From Dehalococcoidales bacterium (GTDB lineage: Bacteria > Chloroflexota > Dehalococcoidia > Dehalococcoidales > RBG-16-60-22): 8,403 bases of DNA. A program made the position numbers and the translations under genes. Location: positions 1-8,403 of the forward strand of contig JAOAEN010000043.1 of assembly GCA_026416775.1 (NCBI GenBank). The letters run 5' to 3'. Under the pieces are notes generated by a model. The model was not told the origin of the DNA, ran no database searches, and saw only the letters and a list, made by a program, of their open reading frames with translations. Shown here piece by piece: positions 1 to 5,950 of this stretch; position 1 is the first letter of the stretch; every line of letters begins with the position of its first letter.

Positions 1-1283
1 CCCCCGCCCATACCGCGCCAGTTCTGCAGGACGAGCGTGATCACCGCCGTACTGATGGCGCTCCCGCTCTGACGGAACATTCCCCTCACCCCCGTGATCG
101 TGGCCACCCTCTGGGGCATGAGTTCGATGCAGGCATTGTTGGCGGCGGGGGCAGTGATACCCATGCCTATCCCCGAAAGGAAGATAATGACGACAAGGAT
201 GACCGTACCGCTGAGATGCAGGCCAAGCACCTCAAGACCTTCCAGCCTGAGGCCAAGCAGCACGAGGGTGAGCACCGTTATCCCCGTGCCGAGGAGCATC
301 GGGTGGCGGTAACCCAGCTTCGGCAGGAAAAGGCTGGTCACCGTTGAGGCAACGATGGTGCCGATGGAACGCGGGGTGAGGATAAGCCCGCTTCCGAGGG
401 TGCTCATGCCGTAAACCGAGGTGGCATAAAGCGGAATGAAAGCCATCACGCCGAGCACGGAAATCCCGTAAACAAGGTTGAAGATGTTGGCGGCAAGGAA
501 GGGTCTCTCTTTAAGCACCATAAGATCAATCACCGGGTCTTCGGTCTCCCTTTCGTGCTTCAGGAAAAAATAACCGGCTACCACCGCAAGCACCAGCAAA
601 AGCCCCGAGACCGTCCAGGAAAGACCGGTGCGGCTATGCCCCAGCTGCGTCAGGGCAATGAGGAAGGCGGAAAGCGAGCCCGTAAAAAGCCCGGCGCCGG
701 TGAGGTCAAGATGGCCCTTTTCCCTGCCTTCCTTTCCGCGCAGCAGAAAGAATGAGGCCGTGAAGACGGCAACCCCCAGAGGGATATTCAGCCAGAAAAC
801 GGAGCGCCAGCCGAAGGCTTCCACAAGCCAGCCGCCCAGGTTCGGCCCGATGATCATCCCGATGGGCATGATGCTCGTAAAAAGCCCGATCGCCTGCTGT
901 CTTGCTTCGGCAAAATAATCGCTGACGATGGCGGTACCGAGGGGAAGAAAGCTGCCCATGCCGACCGCCTGCACAAAGCGCGCCGCGATGAGGAGCCAGA
1001 TATTGGGGGCAACTGCCGCAAGCAACGAACCCAGGGTAAAAACGGCAATAGACGCAAGAAAGGCACGCCTCGTGCCGAAAATATCGCCGGCTTTGCCGGC
1101 AAGCGGCATGATGGCGGTAGCGGTAAGCTGGTTGATGGAAAGCACCCAGCCGGCGATGATGAGCGAGGTGTGAAAATGGTCGGTGATGGCGGGAAAGGCG
1201 ACCGATACCGTGGTACCGCTGATGGAAACGAGCAGGAACGAGAGGCTGCTCACGCCAAAGACGAAGTACCTGACCACTGTCAT
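1..1283 (-). CDS. MFS transporter, DHA2 (EmrB/QacA-like, 14-helix) family, C-terminus cut by window edge
   Basis: This is an inner-membrane major facilitator exporter; DHA2 members usually expel drugs or other small molecules using the proton gradient, but the substrate here is unknown. About 427 residues are visible from ATG at 1283. An in-frame TAA lies one codon upstream, so the protein cannot start earlier. TM1 covers roughly residues 6-31. Motif A (GKAGDIFGTRRAF) is at 63-75 between TM2 and TM3. Motif C (IGMIIGPNLGG) is at 141-151, followed by the WRSVFWLNIPLG block at 159-170 that is typical of DHA2. The TM1 signature usually written LDxTIVNVALP reads ISGTTVSVAFP at 21-31, so the conserved Asp is Ser22. 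No clear Shine-Dalgarno precedes the ATG. The gene is divergent from the oligosaccharyltransferase gene. The reading frame is open to position 1, so the last helices are missing. Family assignment is firm; substrate is not. Confidence 0.93.
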   Translation of the reverse strand, partial: MTVVRYFVFGVSSLSFLLVSISGTTVSVAFPAITDHFHTSLIIAGWVLSINQLTATAIMPLAGKAGDIFGTRRAFLASIAVFTLGSLLAAVAPNIWLLIAARFVQAVGMGSFLPLGTAIVSDYFAEARQQAIGLFTSIMPIGMIIGPNLGGWLVEAFGWRSVFWLNIPLGVAVFTASFFLLRGKEGREKGHLDLTGAGLFTGSLSAFLIALTQLGHSRTGLSWTVSGLLLVLAVVAGYFFLKHERETEDPVIDLMVLKERPFLAANIFNLVYGISVLGVMAFIPLYATSVYGMSTLGSGLILTPRSIGTIVASTVTSLFLPKLGYRHPMLLGTGITVLTLVLLGLRLEGLEVLGLHLSGTVILVVIIFLSGIGMGITAPAANNACIELMPQRVATITGVRGMFRQSGSAISTAVITLVLQNWRGMGG

Positions 1284-1356
1284 AGTTTAGCACGGGCTTC
1301 AAGCAGGCGAAAAGTCCGCTACAAATACAGGGGCCGCACCGCCGGGGTCCTGCTCC

Positions 1357-1386
1357 TTGCAAGTGTACGGAAAGGTGTGCCATAAT
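1357..1386 (+). promoter_or_regulatory. Candidate housekeeping-sigma promoter of the STT3 gene
   Basis: A -35-like TTGCAA (1357-1362) is separated by 18 bases from a -10-like CATAAT (1381-1386), which matches TATAAT at five of six positions. Transcription would begin near 1393. This leaves a leader of about 34 bases containing the ribosome site used by the TTG start at 1427. It also means a GTG codon at 1388 would lie upstream of the transcript. This is inferred from sequence match only. Confidence 0.5.
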
Positions 1387-1393
1387 TGTGCCA
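1378..1393. promoter_or_regulatory. Imperfect 16-bp palindrome over the -10 region (possible operator)
   Basis: TGCCATAATTGTGCCA is an imperfect dyad centred on AATT, with six of eight base pairs symmetrical. It covers the -10 hexamer and the predicted transcription start of the STT3 gene, in the region shared with the divergent MFS gene. A regulator bound here could block the promoter. No regulator gene is in the window and no second copy was noticed, so the assignment is weak. Confidence 0.25.
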
Positions 1394-1415
1394 GCCCGGT
1401 ATCCGGCTTACAGGG

Positions 1416-1420
1416 AAGGA
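1416..1420 (+). promoter_or_regulatory. Shine-Dalgarno site that selects the TTG start of STT3
   Basis: AAGGA at 1416-1420, inside a longer purine run (1412-1426), sits six bases before TTG at 1427. The in-frame GTG at 1388 has only a GGAAAGG about 12 bases upstream, and it precedes the predicted transcription start. TTG 1427 is therefore the better start. Confidence 0.6.
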
Positions 1421-1426
1421 AAAAGG

Positions 1427-3952
1427 TTGAGAGTCAGTACTACCAACGGAAGGCTGATCGCCGGTATCCTTATTTTCCTCGCCTTCGGAATTTCGCTGCT
1501 GTTCCGTATCATCCTGCCCGTGGGGCAGGTCTTCAACGACGGCTGGATCAAGTTCACGAGCATTGATGCCTATTTTTACCAGCGCGTTATTGACGTCACG
1601 GCGACGAACTTTCCCCGGCTCATGGACTTTGACCCCTACTTCGTCTACCCCGGTGGCAGGGCACTGAACGATATCTTTTTCCCTTCATGGATTACCGCCG
1701 CGGTCATCTGGGTGCTGACGGGCGGCTCCCCGACCCAGCAGGCCATTGATACGATAAGCGTGTTCCTGCCAGGCATTTTCGCCGCCCTCACGGTCATCCC
1801 TGCCTATTTTATCGGCAAGGCACTTTTCGGACGCGGGGCGGGGGTTATCGCCGCCATACTCACCGCGGTCTTCCCCGGTGAGTACCTGGGGCGCAGCATC
1901 ATCGGCATGACTGATACCCACGTGGTGGAAACCCTGCTCAGCACCACTTTCATGGCATTCATCGTCCTTGCCATTAAATCAGCCCACGACAGCGGCCTGA
2001 GCCAGACCGATTTCCGCCGGTGGGAAAGAAGACATTACCTGCGCCCGCTCCTTTTCGGTGCCCTTGCCGGGCTTTTCCTTGCCATGTACTGTCTGAGCTG
2101 GATGGGGGCACTGCTCTTCGTCTTCATCCTCGCCGTCTATCTCACTGTGCAGGCAATCAACGACCATCTGAGACAGCAGCCGCTGGACTATCTGGCAGTC
2201 ATCGGGATACCCCCGCTCCTCATTGCCCTGGCCATCTTTGCCCCCTTCTCTCCCCGCCCGCTCTATACCATCTGTATCCTCGGCGGGCTTGCCGTGCCCG
2301 TTGTGCTCATCGCCATCTCATGGCTCATGCTCCGGCTGAAGCTAAGACCGGTTTACTTCCCGGTGGCACTCGTTGCCATTGCCGCTATCGGGCTTGCCAT
2401 CTTTTATGCCATAAGCCCGGGTACGCTCAGGGCGGCACTCGGGCTTTTCCAGATCTTTGCCCCCAGCGGGGCTTCCGCCATCACCACAGTGGAGATGCAG
2501 CCCTTCCTCGACCCCGACCGGGTCGGTAAGCTGAACCTGGTCATCCCCTGGGGCAACTTCACGACGAGCTTCTTCCTCCTGAGCAAGATTGCCTTCCCCG
2601 GAATCGCCTTTATCTCACTGGCCTTCCTGATCTACCTCTTCATCAGGCGGCATAAAACAGATGGCGGCTACCTGCGCCCGGCAGCCTGGATCACGGGAAT
2701 CCTTGCCGTCATCATGCTGGTGCTGCTGCTTTCCGGCTACGGTCAGCCATGGTTTACTTTCATCCCGGCGGCGGTGCTGTTCGGCACGTTCTTCCTTGCC
2801 GCGGAAAATGACCGGAAAAAACACTGGCTCCTGTTTTTCATCTGGACACTGGTGATGCTATTGCTCACACTTGCTCAGCGCCGCTTTGCCTATTACTTCA
2901 TCATCAACATTGCCCTGCTTTCCGCCTACATCTCCTGGCAGGCTATCTGGGTCTGCGGGGCAAAAAGGCTTGCCGAGACGCAGACGGAGACAGCACCTGC
3001 CGGGGCGGCACAGAAAAGGACCGGGCGCCATACCACCCGCCATGTGCTGTTTGCCGCCATCGCCGGGATCGCTGTCTTTCTCATTGTCATACTCCCAAAC
3101 GTGGTGAAGGCGACCGAGATGACAACCAAGGAAGAAGCCCCCTACGCCCCGAGCGATGCGTGGATGTCAGCCCTCCTGTGGATAAGAGAAAACACCCCCG
3201 AGCCATTTGGCGACCCATCAAGCTACTACCGGGTCTTCCCCGCCCCGCCGAAGGGGGAGAAGTTTGCCTACCCTGATTCCGCTTACGGGGTTACCTCATG
3301 GTGGGACTACGGCTACTGGATCACGCATATTGCCCACCGCCTGCCCAGTGCCAACCCCGCCCAGGAACCCGCAAGGATCATTGACGTGGCAAACCTCTTC
3401 CTTTCCGAGGACGAAACCTCCGCCCGCGAGCTCCTCCGCAAGATGGACAGCGCCTACGTCATCATCGACGACCTCACGGTAACGAGCAAGTTCTGGGCGA
3501 TCGCCACCTGGGCAGGCAAGCCTGATACAAAATACTACGAGACCTACTCCGTCAGCTATCAGGGGGCACTGCTTCCCGTGCACTTTTACAAGATAGACTA
3601 CTACCGCACACTGGCAGTGCGGCTTTTCAACTTTGATGGGAGAAAGGTGACCGACATAAAGCCTTTCGTCATCACCTGGGTGGACAGGCAGGACCGCCGC
3701 GGCAACTCCTACAGGCAGGTCACGGAGATCAAGGACTGCACGAGCTACGAGGAAGCCCAGGACTATCTGCGGACGCTGCGCGAGACGAAGAACGAAGTGA
3801 ACTGCGCCATCGTGGGGGTGAACCCGTTCGTCAGCCCCGTCCCCCTTGAAGCCGTGCCCGGTTTCAAGCTCATCTACAGCTCGGAGCAGGGCAGCGAGGT
3901 GAAGGGCGTGGGCTTTGTGCCCGAGGTGAAGGTCTTTGAGTACGCTGAGTAG
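1427..3952 (+). CDS. STT3-family oligosaccharyltransferase (AglB/PglB-like), 841 aa
   Basis: This membrane enzyme transfers a preassembled glycan from a polyprenyl (di)phosphate carrier to asparagine in exported proteins. Numbering is from TTG 1427. TM1 is at about 8-30, and the first outer loop carries the acidic residue D47 (SIDAYF). The second acidic motif is TDTHVVE, with D163 and E168. About thirteen or more hydrophobic helices run to residue 561. A TIXE-like motif, TTVE, is at 353-356. The signature WWDYG is at 625-629 in the roughly 280-residue soluble C-terminal domain, followed by DDLTVTSKFW at 681-690, where the DK/MI-type sequon-binding motif is expected. The C-terminus ends VFEYAE, as is common in AglB proteins. 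The length matches long archaeal AglB better than Campylobacter PglB (about 713 aa). A GTG start at 1388 would add 13 residues but is poorly supported. No glycan-assembly genes are adjacent. Family assignment is very secure; the donor glycan is unknown. Confidence 0.95.
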   Translation: MRVSTTNGRLIAGILIFLAFGISLLFRIILPVGQVFNDGWIKFTSIDAYFYQRVIDVTATNFPRLMDFDPYFVYPGGRALNDIFFPSWITAAVIWVLTGGSPTQQAIDTISVFLPGIFAALTVIPAYFIGKALFGRGAGVIAAILTAVFPGEYLGRSIIGMTDTHVVETLLSTTFMAFIVLAIKSAHDSGLSQTDFRRWERRHYLRPLLFGALAGLFLAMYCLSWMGALLFVFILAVYLTVQAINDHLRQQPLDYLAVIGIPPLLIALAIFAPFSPRPLYTICILGGLAVPVVLIAISWLMLRLKLRPVYFPVALVAIAAIGLAIFYAISPGTLRAALGLFQIFAPSGASAITTVEMQPFLDPDRVGKLNLVIPWGNFTTSFFLLSKIAFPGIAFISLAFLIYLFIRRHKTDGGYLRPAAWITGILAVIMLVLLLSGYGQPWFTFIPAAVLFGTFFLAAENDRKKHWLLFFIWTLVMLLLTLAQRRFAYYFIINIALLSAYISWQAIWVCGAKRLAETQTETAPAGAAQKRTGRHTTRHVLFAAIAGIAVFLIVILPNVVKATEMTTKEEAPYAPSDAWMSALLWIRENTPEPFGDPSSYYRVFPAPPKGEKFAYPDSAYGVTSWWDYGYWITHIAHRLPSANPAQEPARIIDVANLFLSEDETSARELLRKMDSAYVIIDDLTVTSKFWAIATWAGKPDTKYYETYSVSYQGALLPVHFYKIDYYRTLAVRLFNFDGRKVTDIKPFVITWVDRQDRRGNSYRQVTEIKDCTSYEEAQDYLRTLRETKNEVNCAIVGVNPFVSPVPLEAVPGFKLIYSSEQGSEVKGVGFVPEVKVFEYAE

Positions 3953-3963
3953 AACGGCGCTAA

Positions 3964-3989
3964 ATGACCCCTGTGTATTATGGCGTCAT
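3964..3989. repeat. Inverted repeat upstream of the zinc-ribbon rod gene
   Basis: ATGACCCC (3964-3971) pairs with GGCGTCAT (3982-3989) at seven of eight positions around a 10-base spacer. It begins 11 bases after the STT3 stop codon and ends just before the extended -10 of the next gene, covering where a -35 would lie. It could be an operator or a weak stem-loop at the end of the STT3 transcript. There is no T-run after it, so it is not a standard intrinsic terminator. Confidence 0.35.
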
Positions 3990-3993
3990 CACA

Positions 3994-4002
3994 TGCTATA
4001 AT
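3994..4002 (+). promoter_or_regulatory. Extended -10 promoter of the zinc-ribbon rod gene
   Basis: TGC-TATAAT (3994-4002) is a perfect -10 hexamer with the extended TGN element. No good -35 hexamer lies 16-18 bases upstream, which an extended -10 can tolerate. Transcription would start near 4009, leaving a leader of about 44 bases before ATG 4053. This suggests the gene is transcribed independently of STT3. Confidence 0.6.
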
Positions 4003-4052
4003 GGTAGTTGTCCAGAAATCCATCTGAATATCCGGATATCGAGAGAAAGGCA

Positions 4053-5942
4053 ATGAAACTTTTCCGAATATGTCCCGGATGCGGGCTTTCCACCTCCGAT
4101 CAGAAATGCCGGCGCTGCGGCTATGTCTTTTCGTCCGAAAAGACCCCCGCACGGGCCGCCGAGGCACCGAAAGTTGAGCCACCGCAGGCGGAAGAACCAC
4201 CGAAGGAAGAGTCACCCACCGCCCAGGTCTCCATGCTCGTCATTGAGGCCCAGCAGAAGGCAAAGCGGATCGTAAGCGGCGCGGAGCAGACCGCCCGCGA
4301 CATCTTAAATAAGGCAAGGGCAGAAGCGGAGTCCCAGAGTGCGGGTATTATCGCCGAAGCCCAGAGAAAAGCTTCCCTCATCCTCAAGGAGGCCGAGCAG
4401 TCCGCCGCCGAGGTGAAGAACAGGGCCTCAAGGATGCTTGCGGATGCCCAGCAGAAGGCATCCCAGGTCACGAACGAGGCTTCACAGACGGCAAACGGGC
4501 TGCTGGACAAGGCAAAAGCGGATATTGAAGCCAGGGCAGCGGCAACGCTTGCGGACGCTCGGCGGCAGGCCGAGCAGATCCTGGGAGAGGCAAAACGGAT
4601 GGCAACGGAGATCGCCGCCAGGGCAAAGAGCGAGGCGGAGACAAAAGCCGCGGCCGTGGTTGCTGAAGCCCAGAGGAAGGCGTCCCTCATCATCAAGGAT
4701 GCAGAAGCTACTTCCAGCGCTTCTGTCGCCCAGATCAGGGCTGAAGCAGAAAAGAAAGCTGCCGCCCTGGTTAACGAAGCCCAGCAGAAGGCAAACCAGA
4801 TCCTGAGCGAGGCACAGGAGACAGCGGCAAGGCTCACCTCGGAGCAGGAGACAATCCGGGCTGCCAAGGAAGAATCGCTGAAGCTGGTCGCCGAGACAAG
4901 GCAGAAGGCGGAGCAGATCCTCGCCGAGGCAAGGCAGCTTGCCAACGATCTCGTGCAGAAAACGAGGGCAGAAGCGGAATCCCAGGCGGGCAGGATTGTT
5001 GCCGAAGCCCAGCAGAAGGCGGCTGATATTTTGCGCGATGCAGAGCGCACGGCAAACGAGCTTCTGGCGAAGGTCAAGGCAGAGACGGACAGCCACGCCG
5101 CCGCGGTGCTTGCCGATGCCCGCGAGAAGGCAGAGCAGATCCTTCAGGAAGCACAGAGGTCCGCCGCCGAAACGGAAACGCGTGCCGCCACCATCATCAC
5201 CGATGCCAGGCACGAGGCGGACAAGATCGTCCGGGAAGCGCAGGAACAGGCGGCGGAGACCGCCAACAAGGCAGCGGCAACCATCCTCGATGCACGCAAT
5301 CAGGCAGCGCAGATCATCAAGGAAGCACAGGACTACGCCACCGACCTCATCAGCCGCACCAAGTCCAAGGCTGATGCCGAAGCGGAAGCCATCATTAGCG
5401 AGGCAAAGGAACAGGCGGCGCGCATCATCAAGGAGGCGAAGAAGACACGTCACGAGCTGATCGCAAAGGAGCAGATAAGCCAGGCGGCGCAGGCTGAGGC
5501 GGAAAAGATGCTCGCCGAGGCACGTGGAAAGGCACAGAGCCTCGTTGAAGAAGCGGAAAAGCAGGCTGGCGAGACCAGGGAGAAGGCGGCTGAGGAAGCA
5601 CAGACAAAGGCCTCCAACATCATCAACCAGGCCCTGGAGGTTGCCAGCGGCATCATGAACCTGGCAAAGAAGGTGAGTAAATCAGACTCGGGAGCAAAGA
5701 CCGCGACCGTCCGGGTGAAGATCCCCGGGCAGAAGACGAAGAACCACAGAGAGGTTATCCGGCTCCTCGTGGAGGACTACCGCGCCGGAAGCCTCAAACT
5801 GGATGATAAAGCCCTGCTCAAGCAACTGGAGACCCTCAGGGAAGACGCGGACTGGGAAACGCTCCCTGCCGACCTGAGGGCACTGGCGCTGGTCAATGCC
5901 CTGAGGCACCGCGGCGGTGGCGAGGAAGAGGAAAAGACCTAG
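4053..5942 (+). CDS. Zinc-ribbon protein with a long hendecad-repeat helical rod, 629 aa, function unknown
   Basis: I do not recognise a named family for the whole protein. Residues 7-26 form a CX2C-X8-CX2C zinc ribbon (C7, C10, C19, C22). Residues 31-58 are a Pro/Glu-rich linker. Residues about 60-540 are an uninterrupted Ala/Glu/Lys/Gln-rich helix with EAQxKAxxIL-type repeats. Residues 541-562 are a Ser/Lys-rich basic linker. Residues 563-620 form a compact, probably helical domain containing Trp601, ending in a Gly/Glu tail. There is no signal peptide or membrane segment, so it is probably cytoplasmic. ATG 4053 is chosen because it starts just before the zinc ribbon and follows the extended -10 promoter; a TTG at 4008 would coincide with the transcription start. 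The purine-rich GAGAGAAAGG lies just upstream, with AAGG unusually close to the ATG. Database similarity to ATP synthase b/E subunits or DivIVA would probably reflect composition only. A scaffold or spacer role is inference. Confidence 0.85.
   Translation: MKLFRICPGCGLSTSDQKCRRCGYVFSSEKTPARAAEAPKVEPPQAEEPPKEESPTAQVSMLVIEAQQKAKRIVSGAEQTARDILNKARAEAESQSAGIIAEAQRKASLILKEAEQSAAEVKNRASRMLADAQQKASQVTNEASQTANGLLDKAKADIEARAAATLADARRQAEQILGEAKRMATEIAARAKSEAETKAAAVVAEAQRKASLIIKDAEATSSASVAQIRAEAEKKAAALVNEAQQKANQILSEAQETAARLTSEQETIRAAKEESLKLVAETRQKAEQILAEARQLANDLVQKTRAEAESQAGRIVAEAQQKAADILRDAERTANELLAKVKAETDSHAAAVLADAREKAEQILQEAQRSAAETETRAATIITDARHEADKIVREAQEQAAETANKAAATILDARNQAAQIIKEAQDYATDLISRTKSKADAEAEAIISEAKEQAARIIKEAKKTRHELIAKEQISQAAQAEAEKMLAEARGKAQSLVEEAEKQAGETREKAAEEAQTKASNIINQALEVASGIMNLAKKVSKSDSGAKTATVRVKIPGQKTKNHREVIRLLVEDYRAGSLKLDDKALLKQLETLREDADWETLPADLRALALVNALRHRGGGEEEEKT
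4245..5672 (+). repeat. Protein-level tandem repeat region of 37/29-residue units built from hendecads
   Basis: Using the acidic-Ala pair of each EAQxKA or DARxxA motif as anchor, units begin at residues 65, 102, 131, 168, 205, 242, 281, 318, 355, 384, 413, 450, 489 and 515. The spacings are 37, 29, 37, 37, 37, 39, 37, 37, 29, 29, 37, 39 and 26. A 37-residue unit splits as 11+11+15 and a 29-residue unit as 11+11+7. DNA copies have mostly diverged. One exception is a stretch near 4316-4337, which recurs with two mismatches near 4964-4985, exactly 648 bp on. That offset equals residues 65 to 281, the length of six units. Confidence 0.8.
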
Positions 5943-5950
5943 CCCGGACT

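Noticed and set aside
1378..1393. Minus-strand match to a sigma-54 promoter (TGGCAC-N5-TGGCA) upstream of the MFS gene.
   Set aside because: GG and GC have the right spacing, but the -12 TTGC is TGGC. The site overlaps the better-supported plus-strand -10, lies about 95 bases from the MFS start, and there is no enhancer-binding activator gene nearby.
1284..1426. Promoter and ribosome site for the MFS gene in the divergent region.
   Set aside because: The TAAACT directly before the ATG would place the transcription start inside the gene. No -35/-10 pair with proper spacing and no Shine-Dalgarno could be found on the minus strand.
4008..4052. TTG start at 4008 for the rod protein, adding 15 residues.
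   Set aside because: It coincides with the predicted transcription start of the extended -10 promoter and has no upstream ribosome site. ATG 4053 directly precedes the zinc ribbon.
4121..5453. Two long open frames (over 300 codons each) antisense to the rod gene.
   Set aside because: They arise from the biased Glu/Ala/Lys/Gln codons of the repeats read backwards, which seldom yield stops. Their products are low-complexity Ala/Ser- or Leu/Cys/Gly-rich sequences with no domains, and the plus-strand frame has a zinc ribbon, a promoter and periodic repeats.
4245..5672. CRISPR-like or DNA satellite array in the repeat region.
   Set aside because: The repetition is at protein level in one reading frame. 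DNA copies are diverged, unit sizes are multiples of three, and there are no identical repeats separated by unique spacers.
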